From the NCBI GenBank assembly GCA_002423245.1, contig DIVD01000025.1:1-40100 (forward strand): a stretch of DNA of 40,100 bases, written 5' to 3'. Below, piece by piece: positions 24,033 through 32,636 of this stretch. Each line of letters begins with the position of its first letter. The first letter of the stretch is position 1. Position numbers and translations under genes: made by a program. Source of the DNA: Rhodobacteraceae bacterium UBA6141. GTDB taxonomy: Bacteria > Pseudomonadota > Alphaproteobacteria > Rhodobacterales > Rhodobacteraceae. The notes beneath the pieces are model-generated. The model was given only the letters and a program-made list of their open reading frames with translations, made no database searches and was not told where the DNA came from.

Positions 24033-24686
24033 TCACGGATCGAAGCGGTAGCCGAACCGCGCGATATCCTCTGCCGCGATATCGGCCAGCAGTTCCGCAT
24101 CCGCCGCGCTGTAATAGGGCCGCCAGTCGCGCCCCCGCGCCGAGGCATTGACGCGGGCCAGCGGCCCCAGCCGCAGATCCAGCAGCGCCTCCAGCCGCGG
24201 CAGATCCTGCTCCAGCCGCTCCAGCCGCAGGAACAGCGCGCATCGCTCCACGCCGCGGGCATCGCGCACATATCGGCCGTAGGGTGCCGCCGCCAGCGAG
24301 ACGCGCGTTGCGGGATGATTGAGGAACCCGCTGAAATCGCTGATCTTCGCCAGCGCCACCGCCGGATGCGCAAAGCCCTGCCCCCGCAGCCAGTGGTAAT
24401 AGCTCACGGCCCGGTCCCAGGGGTTGCGCACCAGCGTGAACACCTTCAGCGCCGCCAGATCCTCGCCGCTCAGCAGCCCGTCGATATCGGCGAGCGTCGA
24501 ATGCTTCCACAGCCGCCCCGCGGCGCGCATCCCCTTCAGCCGCCCGCGCCGCGCCCGCGCCTTCGGCGTGTCGCCGATCAGGATGTCATCCTTCAGCGCC
24601 CGCGCCTCCAGCGCCAGCGCCAGCGCGGTGCCCCCGGTCTTGGGAACATGCACGAACACATAGCCCCGCCCGCGCGAGATGATCAT
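24033..24686 (-). CDS. Sulfotransferase family protein
   Basis: A 217-residue protein with the 5'-phosphosulfate loop HVPKTGGTALALALE near the N-terminus and the 3'-phosphate motif LVRNPWDRAVSYYHWL, the two PAPS-binding signatures of the sulfotransferase superfamily; the PKTGGT form is typical of the carbohydrate-type branch. It would transfer sulfate from PAPS to an unknown acceptor. The ATG at 24686 (MIISRGRGYVFVHVPK) is chosen because the fold begins there; longer frames upstream lie antisense to the ligase gene. It is divergent from that ligase gene and has no sulfate-activation genes nearby. Confidence 0.85.
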   Translation of the reverse strand: MIISRGRGYVFVHVPKTGGTALALALEARALKDDILIGDTPKARARRGRLKGMRAAGRLWKHSTLADIDGLLSGEDLAALKVFTLVRNPWDRAVSYYHWLRGQGFAHPAVALAKISDFSGFLNHPATRVSLAAAPYGRYVRDARGVERCALFLRLERLEQDLPRLEALLDLRLGPLARVNASARGRDWRPYYSAADAELLADIAAEDIARFGYRFDP

Positions 24687-24824
24687 CTGCCCCCGCCCCT
24701 TCCCCGACCGCTTTGCTGCCCGCTCTCCTGCAAGTCCCTGCTTTCCTTCATCCCTGCCCCGCGCCAATATGCGCGCCACAGGATGATACTGGCAATTGCC
24801 CGCAATGCCGGGCAGGAGGGGAAG

Positions 24825-26450
24825 ATGGGCTGGCTGGCGGACGAAACCGGGCTTGGGAAGCGCGAGGCGAACTTCGTGCCGCTGACGCCGCTGTCGCACC
24901 TTGCGCGTGCGGCCGATGTGTTCAGGGACCGCACCGCGCTGGTCTATGGCGCGCGGCGCTGGAGCTATGGCGAGTATCACGCCCGCGTCTCGCGGCTTGC
25001 CTCGGCGCTGACGGGGCGCGGCATCGCGCCGGGCGACGTGGTGGCAACGATCCTGCCCAACATCGCCGCGCAGGCCGAGGCGCATTTCGGCGTGCCCGCC
25101 TGCGGCGCGGTGCTGAACGCCATCAACACCCGGCTGGACGCGGAAACCGTCGCCTATATCCTCGAACATGGCGGCGCGCGGATGGTGCTGGTGGACAGCG
25201 CCTTGCTGCCGCTGGCAGAGGCGGCGCTGAAGGTGCTGAAGGGCACGCCGCCCCGCATCGTCGAGGTGGCGGACCCCGCCGCCGGATTCCCCGCCTCGGG
25301 CCATCACCTCGAATACGAGGAACTGCTGGCCGAGGGCGACCCTGCCGCGCCCTGGCAGATGCCGCAGGACGAGTGGGAGAGCATCGCGCTCAACTACACC
25401 TCGGGCACCACCGGGCGGCCGAAGGGCGTGGTCTATCACCACCGCGGCGCCTATCTCGCGACGCTGCAGAACCAGATCGCCTGGCGGATGGTGCTTTACC
25501 CGGTCTATCTGACCATCGTGCCGATGTTCCATTGCAACGCCTGGACGCATCCCTGGATGATCCCCGCGCTTGGCGGCACGCTGGTGTGCTGCCGCGACAT
25601 CACCGCCCGCGCGATCTATGAGGCGATCGCCGCCGAGCGCGTCACCCATTTCGGCGGCGCGCCGATCGTGCTGAACACGCTGATCAACGCCGCGCCCGAG
25701 GATCGCCGCCCCTTCGATCATGTGGTGGAGGTGTTCACCGCCGGCGCCCCGCCGCCCGCTGCCACCCTTGCCGCGGTGGAACCGCTCGGCTTCAACGTCA
25801 CGCAGGTCTATGGGTTGACTGAAAGCTACGGCCCCGCCACCGAATGCATCTGGAAGCCGGAATGGGACTCGGTGCAGGGCGAGGAGCGCGCGGCGCTGAA
25901 GGCCCGCACCGGCGTGCTGATGCCGATGATGGAAGAGATCACCGTGCAGGACGATACCGGCCGGGACATTCCCCGCGACGGCGCCCATCCGGGCGAGATC
26001 GCGATGCGCGGCAACGTGCTGATGAAGGGCTATTACAAGAACCCCGAGGCCACCGCCGAGGCGTTCCGGGGCGGCTACTTCCGCACCGGCGACATCGCCT
26101 TCCGCCACCCGGACGGCTATATCAAGATCACCGACCGCGCCAAGGACATCATCATCTCGGGCGGCGAGAACGTGTCATCGGTCGAGGTCGAGGACGTGCT
26201 CGCCCATCACCCCGCCGTCTCGCTCGCCTCGGTCGTCGCCAAGCCCGACGAGAAATGGGGCGAGGTGCCCTGCGCCTTTGTCGAGTTGAAGGCCGGGAAG
26301 GAGGCCACCGAGGCCGAGCTGATCGCCTTTGCCCGGCAACGGCTGGCGGGCTTCAAGACGCCCAAGCATGTGGTGTTCTGCGAGTTGCCGAAGACCTCCA
26401 CCGGCAAGATCCAGAAGTTCGAGCTTCGCGCGGTCGCCAAGCTGCTATGA
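24825..26450 (+). CDS. Fatty-acyl-CoA ligase (AMP-forming), DmdB-like
   Basis: A 541-residue ANL-superfamily ligase that adenylates a carboxylic acid and then forms the CoA thioester. Motifs: YTSGTTGRPKG (A3, 191-201), YGLTESYGPAT (A5), YFRTGDIA (A7), ISGGENVSSVEVE (A8) and STGKIQK with catalytic Lys528 (A10). The overall wording (NFVPLTPLSHLARAADVF near the start, GWRM-like WRMVLYP and FHCNAWTHPWM) resembles methylmercaptopropionate-CoA ligases (DmdB) and medium-chain ligases of Rhodobacteraceae, so the true acid is uncertain. GGAGGGG lies just before the ATG at 24825. It would feed the beta-oxidation genes next door. Confidence 0.92.
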   Translation: MGWLADETGLGKREANFVPLTPLSHLARAADVFRDRTALVYGARRWSYGEYHARVSRLASALTGRGIAPGDVVATILPNIAAQAEAHFGVPACGAVLNAINTRLDAETVAYILEHGGARMVLVDSALLPLAEAALKVLKGTPPRIVEVADPAAGFPASGHHLEYEELLAEGDPAAPWQMPQDEWESIALNYTSGTTGRPKGVVYHHRGAYLATLQNQIAWRMVLYPVYLTIVPMFHCNAWTHPWMIPALGGTLVCCRDITARAIYEAIAAERVTHFGGAPIVLNTLINAAPEDRRPFDHVVEVFTAGAPPPAATLAAVEPLGFNVTQVYGLTESYGPATECIWKPEWDSVQGEERAALKARTGVLMPMMEEITVQDDTGRDIPRDGAHPGEIAMRGNVLMKGYYKNPEATAEAFRGGYFRTGDIAFRHPDGYIKITDRAKDIIISGGENVSSVEVEDVLAHHPAVSLASVVAKPDEKWGEVPCAFVELKAGKEATEAELIAFARQRLAGFKTPKHVVFCELPKTSTGKIQKFELRAVAKLL

Positions 26451-26580
26451 GGCGAGCCGCACCGACCCCGGCCCGGTTCGATCGGGCAGACGCCGCGATT
26501 GCCCCGCGCCGCCCTGCCCGCCATGGTCGGCGCGCGCGCACCCGGCCCGGCGCCGGGGGCGCAGGGGATGCGGGCGGCCG

Positions 26581-27606
26581 ATGACGGCTCTCACCGAATA
26601 TCAGCGGCTGGAATGCCCCGGCCTGTGGCGCGAGTCCGCCGAGGCGCAGCGCCGCGAGGTGATCGTGGCGCTTGGCGATGCCACGGTCGTCATCTCCGAC
26701 GGCCGCAGCGAGCGCGCGCTGGCCCACTGGTCGCTGCCCGCGGTGGCGCGGCTGAACCCCGGCGCCATGCCCGCGCTCTATGCCCCCGGCGAGGGTCCGG
26801 GCGAGACGCTGGAGATCGACGAGCCCGCGATGGTCGCCGCGCTGGAAAAGGTGCATTCCATCATCGAAGCCCGCCGCCCGCATCCGGGCCGCCTGCGGAT
26901 GACGGTGCTTGGCGGCATCACCGCGGGCGTGGTGGCGCTCGGGATCTTCTGGCTGCCGGGGGCGCTGGTCAGCCACACCGCCGCCGCGCTGCCCTTCGCC
27001 AAGCGGCAGGAAATCGGGGTGGACATCCTGGCCGACCTTGCCCGCCTCGGCGGCGCGCCCTGCGCAAGCCGGCTCGGCGACAGGGCGCTGTCGCAACTGG
27101 CGACCCGGCTGTTCGGCCCCGGCGCGACGCAGATCTTCGTGATGCGCGAGGGGGTAAGCGATGCGGTCCACCTGCCCGGGCAGATCCTCGTGATCAACCG
27201 CCGCCTCGTCGAGGCGGAGGACTCGCCCGAGGTGGCCGCGGGCTATCTTCTGGCCGAGCGCCTGCGCGCCGAAACCGCCGATCCGATGGTGAAATTGCTG
27301 AACTGGGCCGGCCTGCGCGCGACCTTCCGCCTGCTGACCACCGGGCAGTTGCCGCAAGAGGCGCTGATCGGCTATGCCGAGGTGCTGCTGACCACGCCCC
27401 CCGCGCCCGTCGATGCCGGCGCCCTGCTGGCGCGCTTCGATGCCGCCGGGATCGGATCGACCGCCTATGCCTACGCGCTCGACCCGACGGGCGAGACGGT
27501 GCTGCCGCTGATCGAGGCGGACCCGCACCCCGCTGGCGCCGCCGGCCGCGCCGCCGTGCTGCCCGATGCGGCATGGGTGGCGCTGCAAGGCATCTGCGGC
27601 GACTGA
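26581..27606 (+). CDS. Membrane-anchored M48-like protein lacking the HExxH zinc motif
   Basis: A 341-residue protein: an N-terminal domain of about 100 residues, one transmembrane helix (about 107-130), then a domain that reads like an M48 peptidase core. VSDAVHLPGQILVINRRLVEAE matches the M48 NAFALPGG-x-IxVxxGLL strand, followed by DSPEVAAGYLLAERLRAE where LAHEIGHV-type zinc-binding sequence should be. Here AERLR (225-229) replaces HExxH, so no zinc hydrolysis is expected. It starts 130 bases after the ligase gene, same direction. Function unknown; a scaffold or regulator role is possible. I recall similar hypothetical proteins in Rhodobacteraceae. Confidence 0.8.
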   Translation: MTALTEYQRLECPGLWRESAEAQRREVIVALGDATVVISDGRSERALAHWSLPAVARLNPGAMPALYAPGEGPGETLEIDEPAMVAALEKVHSIIEARRPHPGRLRMTVLGGITAGVVALGIFWLPGALVSHTAAALPFAKRQEIGVDILADLARLGGAPCASRLGDRALSQLATRLFGPGATQIFVMREGVSDAVHLPGQILVINRRLVEAEDSPEVAAGYLLAERLRAETADPMVKLLNWAGLRATFRLLTTGQLPQEALIGYAEVLLTTPPAPVDAGALLARFDAAGIGSTAYAYALDPTGETVLPLIEADPHPAGAAGRAAVLPDAAWVALQGICGD

Positions 27607-27615
27607 AAGGAAGAA

Positions 27616-27641
27616 CGCCGCCCCCCTTGCGAAAGGCGGCG
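27616..27641 (+). terminator. Possible stem-loop after the M48-like gene
   Basis: CGCCGCC (27616-27622) and GGCGGCG (27635-27641) form a 7-bp stem with a 12-base loop ten bases after the stop codon. No U-tract follows, so termination is uncertain. Confidence 0.35.
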
Positions 27642-27747
27642 CCGTCACTGCCCGATGTTCTCCCCGGTTAGGCTGCGGCGCGGGATGGCAAGGCCACCGC
27701 CGCGCAATCCGTCATCTTGCCAGCCGCCCGGCATGGCCCGCCGGCGA

Positions 27748-28020
27748 TCACCCGGCCGCCGCCGGGGCCGCGCCGAAGGTCGGCTTCTGCCCGCAGATCA
27801 CCGTGCGGTCGCGCCGGACCCGTGGCACCCATCGCGTCTGTCCCGCATAGCCCGCGCGCATGAAGACGCAGCCGCTGCTGTCCACATATTGCTGGCCGGC
27901 GAACCCCGGCGGCGGATACTCGGCCGGCCCGTCCACGGCGTCCAATGTGACCGCGCACGCCGAAAGGCCGGCGAAAAGGGCGGCGATCCCTGCTGACGAC
28001 AACCGCCTTGCGACATTCAT
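27748..28020 (-). CDS. Small lipoprotein with a cysteine-paired WVPRV domain
   Basis: A 90-residue precursor with a lipoprotein signal: hydrophobic segment to GLSAC, the lipobox LSAC placing the lipidated cysteine at residue 22. The mature part is about 68 residues with two cysteines (DSSGCVFMRAGY and RTVICGQKPTF) flanking TRWVPRVRRDR. The same motif, from memory, precedes SPOR domains in larger Rhodobacteraceae envelope proteins, so this looks like a stand-alone version; no SPOR domain is present. GGGAGG-type ribosome binding sequence precedes the ATG at 28020. Its stop faces the M48-like gene. Role unknown, probably cell envelope. Confidence 0.82.
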   Translation of the reverse strand: MNVARRLSSAGIAALFAGLSACAVTLDAVDGPAEYPPPGFAGQQYVDSSGCVFMRAGYAGQTRWVPRVRRDRTVICGQKPTFGAAPAAAG

Positions 28021-28090
28021 CTCCCGCCTCCCGGGTGAAGCAAGACCAAGGATGCCGCAGCCGATCCCACAAGTAAAGCGGAAACGTCCC

Positions 28091-28723
28091 TTATTTTGTG
28101 CCGAACATGCGGTCGCCCGCATCACCTAGCCCGGGAACAATATATCCATGGTCATCGAGGTGGCTATCCACAGCCGCTGTGACGATCGGCACATCGGGAT
28201 GCGCCGCCTTCATCCGGGCCACGCCCTCGGGCGCGGCAAGCAGGCACAGGAAGCGCAGGTTCCGCGCCCCCGCCTTCTTCAGCAGGTCGATCGCCGCGAC
28301 CGAGGAATTGCCCGTCGCCAGCATCGGATCGACGACGATCACCATCCGGTCCTCCAGCTCGGCCGGGACCTTGCAGTAATACTGCACCGGCTGCAGCGTG
28401 TCGGGGTCGCGGTAAAGCCCGATGAACCCCACCCGCGCCGCCGGCACCAGCTCCAGAATCCCGTCCAGCAGCCCGTTGCCCGCCCGCAGGATCGAGATCA
28501 GCGCCAGCTTCTTGCCGTCGAGGATCGGCGCCTCCATCCGCTCCAGCGGCGTCTCGATGGTGCAACTGGTCATGTCCAGCTCGCGCGTGATCTCATAGGC
28601 CAGCAGCAGGCTGATCTCGCGCAGCAGCCGCCGGAAGCCGCCGGTCGAGGTGGTCTTGTCGCGCATCAGCGTCAGCTTGTGCTGCACCAGCGGGTGACGC
28701 ACGACGGTCAGGTGCTCAAGCAT
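28091..28723 (-). CDS. upp: Uracil phosphoribosyltransferase
   Basis: The 210-residue enzyme makes UMP from uracil and PRPP. It shows the PRPP-binding loop VVDPMLATGNSS, the LISILRAGNGLLDGI flap region, and the uracil-site C-terminus YIVPGLGDAGDRMFGTK. Length and ends are standard. It is the last gene of the nucleoside operon; its ATG overlaps the end of the adenosine deaminase gene by 8 bases. In this setting it captures uracil released from nucleosides by the upstream phosphorylase. Confidence 0.97.
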   Translation of the reverse strand: MLEHLTVVRHPLVQHKLTLMRDKTTSTGGFRRLLREISLLLAYEITRELDMTSCTIETPLERMEAPILDGKKLALISILRAGNGLLDGILELVPAARVGFIGLYRDPDTLQPVQYYCKVPAELEDRMVIVVDPMLATGNSSVAAIDLLKKAGARNLRFLCLLAAPEGVARMKAAHPDVPIVTAAVDSHLDDHGYIVPGLGDAGDRMFGTK

Positions 28724-29708
28724 CCTTGCTCTCCAGTCTTTTCAGGATATCGGCCCTGGTCACGGGGTCGCAGAACGCGGCCTCGGCCGAGGTGCGGGCG
28801 ATCTGCGCGAACACCGCCTCGTCCCAGCCGAACGCCTCTGCCAGCCGGTCATATTCGCGCGCCATCGTGGTGTGGAAGAAGGGCGGATCGTCGGTGGACA
28901 CGGTGACCTTCACCCCGCGCCGGTGCAATTCGCCGATCGGATGGCTGCGCCAGCCGGGATAGAGGCCAAGCGCGAGGTTCGAGCCGGGGCAGACCTCCAG
29001 CACCGTGCCGCGTTCCGCCAGTTCATCCACCAGCGCCATGTCCTCGATGGCGCGCACCCCGTGGCCGATGCGCTCCACCCCCAGATCGCGGATCGCCTCG
29101 CGCACGCTGTGCGGGCCCTCCCACTCGCCGGCGTGGCAGGTCAGCCGCAGCCCCGCCTCGCGCGCGCAGTCAAAGCTCCAGCGGAAGTCCTTGGGCCTGC
29201 AGATCTTTTCATCGCCCCCGAGGCCGAGGCCCACGATGAACTCGCCCGCCGTCTCGGCCGCGCAGATCGCCGCCTCGCGCGCCTTGTCGGGGCCGAAATG
29301 CCGGATCGGGGTGACGATGCCGCGCATGACGATGCCGAGCTCGCGCTCGGCGGTGGCGGCGGCATCGCGGATCGCGGCGAGGTAGTCGCGCCAGGCGGGC
29401 AGGTCGCGGCCGCCGCAGAAATCGGGCGACAGGAAGATTTCCGTGTAGATCACGCCACTTGCGGCGCTTTCCTCCAGCACGGCGAGGGTCAGCCGGCGAT
29501 AGTCGTCCGGCGTTTGCAGCACGCTGGCGGCGGCCTCATACACTTGCAGAAACTGCCGGAAGTCCTTGAAAACATAGGCGCCTTGCGCGTTGAAGATGCC
29601 CGATACGTCGATCTTCCTTTCTGCCGCCAGCCCGCGAATGAACGCCGGCGGCGCCGCGCCCTCCAGATGCAGGTGCAGTTCCACCTTCGCAAGGTCTTGA
29701 CCGGTCAC
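28716..29708 (-). CDS. add: Adenosine deaminase
   Basis: The 330-residue metal-dependent deaminase converts adenosine or deoxyadenosine to inosine forms. Zinc ligands and active-site residues are visible in VELHLHLEG, CHAGEWEGP (catalytic Glu), GHGVRAIED and STDDPPFFHTTM. The start is GTG at 29708, overlapping the deoB stop (GTGA), with GGAGGAG six bases upstream. The operon position argues for nucleoside rather than free adenine as substrate, although the related adenine deaminases share these motifs. It overlaps upp at its 3' end. Confidence 0.93.
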   Translation of the reverse strand: MTGQDLAKVELHLHLEGAAPPAFIRGLAAERKIDVSGIFNAQGAYVFKDFRQFLQVYEAAASVLQTPDDYRRLTLAVLEESAASGVIYTEIFLSPDFCGGRDLPAWRDYLAAIRDAAATAERELGIVMRGIVTPIRHFGPDKAREAAICAAETAGEFIVGLGLGGDEKICRPKDFRWSFDCAREAGLRLTCHAGEWEGPHSVREAIRDLGVERIGHGVRAIEDMALVDELAERGTVLEVCPGSNLALGLYPGWRSHPIGELHRRGVKVTVSTDDPPFFHTTMAREYDRLAEAFGWDEAVFAQIARTSAEAAFCDPVTRADILKRLESKDA

Positions 29709-30928
29709 AGAAAACTCCTCCCCGGCCCTTCGGCGGGTATTCCAAGATGCGCCGCGATGCTGGCCGCCACATCGGCAAAGGCCACCAGCCCCACGGCGCG
29801 CGCCCCCTTGCCCCAGCCGATCACCGGCACCCGCTCGCGGGTGTGGTCGGTGCCGGTCCAGGTGGGGTCGTTGCCGTGGTCGGCGGTGAAGATCGCAAGA
29901 TCGCCGGGCCGCAGCCGCGCGAGGAACCGGCCCGCCTGTGCATCGAACCATTCCAGCGCGCGGGCATAGCCGGACACGTCGCGGCGGTGGCCATGGAGGC
30001 TGTCGAACTCCACGAAATTGGCGAAGGCCAGCGCGCCGGGTTCCGCGCCATCGGCAAGATCCATCAGATGCCCCATCAGCGCCGCGTCATCGCCCTTGCG
30101 CAGATCGAGGATGCCGCGCATCGAGAAGATGTCGCCGATCTTGCCGATGGCATGGGTCTGCCGCCCGGCGGCGGCGGCCCAGTCCAGCAGCGTCGGCGCC
30201 GGGGGCGCCACCGCGTAATCGCGCCGGTTCGCCGTGCGCCGGAAGCTGCCCGGCGCGCCGGTGAAGGGCCGCGCGATCACCCGGCCCACCTTCATCGCGT
30301 GCAGGCGCGGCGCGATCGCGGCGCAGAGCGCCAGCAGACGGTCGAGCCCGAAGGCCTGCTCATGCGCGGCGATCTGGAACACGCTGTCGGCGGAGGTATA
30401 GCAGATCGGCCAGCCGCTGCGCAGATGCTCCGCGCCCAGACGGGCGATGATCTCGGTGCCCGAGGCGTGGCAGTTGCCAAGGATGCCCGCGGTGCCCGCC
30501 AGCCGCGCCACCTCGGCGGTCAGGTCGGGGGGGAAGGCGGGCCGCGTGTCGGGGAAATAGCTCCAGTCCCAGGGCACCGGCACGCCGGCCAGTTCCCAAT
30601 GCCCCGAGGGCGTGTCCTTGCCGCGCGACAGTTCGGTGGCCGCGCCCCAGAGCCCCCGCGCTGCCGCCCCAAGGCCCGGCGCGTCCGTCCCCGAGGCAAG
30701 CCGCACCGCCGCGCCAAGGCCGAGCCCGTCCAGCACCGGCATCCGCAACGGGCCGCTGCGCCCGTCCTCGGCGCGGCCTTCGGAACAGGCGGCGGCGATA
30801 TGGGCCAGCGTGTTGGCGCCGGTATCGGGCCGGGCGCCGTTGAAGAACGCGGCCGCATCGGGCGCGCCGCCGCAGCCGACGCTGTCCATCACGATCAGGA
30901 AGGCGCGCCCCGCGCCTGCCGGGGCCAT
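29705..30928 (-). CDS. deoB: Phosphopentomutase
   Basis: The 407-residue alkaline-phosphatase-superfamily enzyme interconverts (deoxy)ribose 1- and 5-phosphate. Metal and active-site motifs: LIVMDSVGCGGAPDA, DTGANTLAHIA, the HWELAG segment, FVEFDSLHGHRRD and the C-terminal FTADHGNDPTWTGTDHTRE. It takes the pentose 1-phosphate made by the phosphorylase encoded just upstream. It overlaps add (GTGA) and abuts deoA, whose stop codon ends on its first base, indicating translational coupling. Length is normal for the family. Confidence 0.97.
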   Translation of the reverse strand: MAPAGAGRAFLIVMDSVGCGGAPDAAAFFNGARPDTGANTLAHIAAACSEGRAEDGRSGPLRMPVLDGLGLGAAVRLASGTDAPGLGAAARGLWGAATELSRGKDTPSGHWELAGVPVPWDWSYFPDTRPAFPPDLTAEVARLAGTAGILGNCHASGTEIIARLGAEHLRSGWPICYTSADSVFQIAAHEQAFGLDRLLALCAAIAPRLHAMKVGRVIARPFTGAPGSFRRTANRRDYAVAPPAPTLLDWAAAAGRQTHAIGKIGDIFSMRGILDLRKGDDAALMGHLMDLADGAEPGALAFANFVEFDSLHGHRRDVSGYARALEWFDAQAGRFLARLRPGDLAIFTADHGNDPTWTGTDHTRERVPVIGWGKGARAVGLVAFADVAASIAAHLGIPAEGPGRSFL

Positions 30929-32235
30929 CAGCCGATCCTTTCATGGATCAGGTCGGGCTCGTCCGGTTCGGTATCGGCCAGGCTGTAGGCGGCGCGGACC
31001 GCGGCGGCGGCGCGGTTCGCCTCGGCCTCGGTCGCGGCATGGACGCGGGCCAGCGGCAGATCGGGCGAGACACGCTCGCCGATCATCACGAGGTCCGACA
31101 GGCCGACCGAGGGGTTGATCCGGTCGCCCTCCTTCAGCCGCCCGCCGCCCAGCCGCACCACCGCCATGCCCAGCGCCTCGCCATCCACGCCGGCGACGAA
31201 ACCGTCGCCTTCGGCGCGGACCTCGCGCACCACGGGCGCGGCGGGCAGCCGGTCGGGGAAGCGTTCGACAAAATCCATCGGACCGCCCAGCGCCGCGACC
31301 ATCTCGCCGAAGATTTCGGCGGCGCGGCCGGTTTCCAGCGCGTCGTCGATCTTCTGCGCGCCCTCCTCGGCATCGGCGGCAAGGCCGGCCAGCGCCAGCG
31401 CCTCGCCGCCCAGCGCCGCGGTTAGATCCCACAGCGCCTGGTTGACGGCGCCGCCGGTCAGGGTTTCCATCGCCTCCAGCACCTCCAGCGCGTTGCCGGC
31501 GCTGCACCCCAGCGGCTGGTTCATGTCGGTGATGAGCGCCGTGGTCATGCAGCCTGCACCCTGCGCGGTGCCGACCAGCGCCTGCGCCAGTTCCCGCGCC
31601 TGATCCATCGTCTTCATGAAGGCGCCCGATCCGACCTTCACATCCAGCACCAGCGCCTCCAGCCCCGCCGCAAGCTTCTTGGACAGGATCGAGGCGGTGA
31701 TGAGGTCGATGCTTTCGACCGAGGCCGTCACGTCGCGGATGGCGTAGAGCCGGCGGTCGGCGGGGGCGATCTCGGCACTGGCGCCGACGATGGCGCAGCG
31801 GATGTCGCGCACCAGCTTTTGCAATTCGGGCACGGTGACATCGGTGCGATAGCCGGGGATCGCCTCCAGCTTGTCGAGCGTGCCGCCGGTATGGCCGAGG
31901 CCGCGGCCCGAGATCATCGGCACGTAGCAGCCGCAGGCCGCCAGCGCCGGGGCCAGCAGCAACGAGACAGAGTCGCCGAGCCCCCCCGTGGAATGCTTGT
32001 CCACCACCGGGCCGGGCAGATCCCAGTCCAGCACCTGGCCAGAGTCGCGCATCGCGCGGGTCAGCGCCACGCGGGCAGAGGCATCGAGCCCGTTCAGCCG
32101 CACCGCCATGGCGAAGGCACCGGCCTGCGCATCGGTCACCTCGCCCGAGGCGAGGCCGTTCGCGAACCAGTTCGCCTCGGCCGTCGTCAGGCCCCTGCCA
32201 TCGCGGACCCGGGCGAGAACCTCGCGCGCATCCAT
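30928..32235 (-). CDS. deoA: Thymidine/pyrimidine-nucleoside phosphorylase
   Basis: The 435-residue phosphorylase cleaves thymidine (and deoxyuridine) to base plus deoxyribose 1-phosphate. It has VDKHSTGGLGDSVSLLLAP (phosphate site), the family signature SGRGLGHTGGTLDKLEA, and DVKVGSGAFMKTMDQA. Its ATG at 32235 shares one base with the cdd stop (TGATG), and its own stop overlaps the deoB start. Some pyrimidine nucleoside phosphorylases have broader specificity; the Arg/Lys substrate residues were not analysed, so uridine activity cannot be excluded. Confidence 0.95.
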   Translation of the reverse strand: MDAREVLARVRDGRGLTTAEANWFANGLASGEVTDAQAGAFAMAVRLNGLDASARVALTRAMRDSGQVLDWDLPGPVVDKHSTGGLGDSVSLLLAPALAACGCYVPMISGRGLGHTGGTLDKLEAIPGYRTDVTVPELQKLVRDIRCAIVGASAEIAPADRRLYAIRDVTASVESIDLITASILSKKLAAGLEALVLDVKVGSGAFMKTMDQARELAQALVGTAQGAGCMTTALITDMNQPLGCSAGNALEVLEAMETLTGGAVNQALWDLTAALGGEALALAGLAADAEEGAQKIDDALETGRAAEIFGEMVAALGGPMDFVERFPDRLPAAPVVREVRAEGDGFVAGVDGEALGMAVVRLGGGRLKEGDRINPSVGLSDLVMIGERVSPDLPLARVHAATEAEANRAAAAVRAAYSLADTEPDEPDLIHERIG

Positions 32236-32636
32236 CAATCGCGCCCTGCGTGGGTCATGTGATGCGCGCCGAAGGATCCGGGCAGCAGCGCGCCGATGGC
32301 GGTGGCCAGCCGCTTGCCCGCGACGGTGGCCAGCGTCACCGGCACGTCATGGCGCCCGAACTCGGCCAGTTTCTGCCGGCAGCCGCCGCAGGGGGGCACG
32401 GGGTCGGGGCTGTCCGCGATCACGCAGACCTCGTGCAGTTCGGTCTCGCCCGCCGCTACCATCGCGGCGATGGCGCCCGCCTCGGCGCAGGTGCCTTCGG
32501 GATAGGCGACATTCTCGACATTGCAGCCGACATAGACCCTGCCCGAGGCGGCGCGGATCGCGGCCCCCACCTTGAAATGCGAGTAGGGCACATAGGCGTT
32601 CTCGCGCACATCGGTGGCGGCCTTCAGCAGCGTCAT
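32235..32636 (-). CDS. cdd: Cytidine deaminase
   Basis: The 133-residue tetrameric-type enzyme deaminates cytidine and deoxycytidine. Zinc ligands and catalytic glutamate are in TCAEAGAI and PCGGCRQKL, and NVENVAYPEG is the substrate-binding motif. GGAGGAA is 5 bases before the ATG at 32636. It is the first gene of the five-gene operon cdd-deoA-deoB-add-upp, all linked by overlaps. The promoter lies in the 241-bp gap shared with maeB. A 12-bp GC palindrome (32706-32717) sits there but has no assigned function. Confidence 0.96.
   Translation of the reverse strand: MTLLKAATDVRENAYVPYSHFKVGAAIRAASGRVYVGCNVENVAYPEGTCAEAGAIAAMVAAGETELHEVCVIADSPDPVPPCGGCRQKLAEFGRHDVPVTLATVAGKRLATAIGALLPGSFGAHHMTHAGRD

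Noticed and set aside
24690..26108. N-terminal extension of the sulfotransferase frame to 26108
   Set aside because: The extra ~470 residues lie antisense to the acyl-CoA ligase; the sulfotransferase fold starts at the ATG at 24686.
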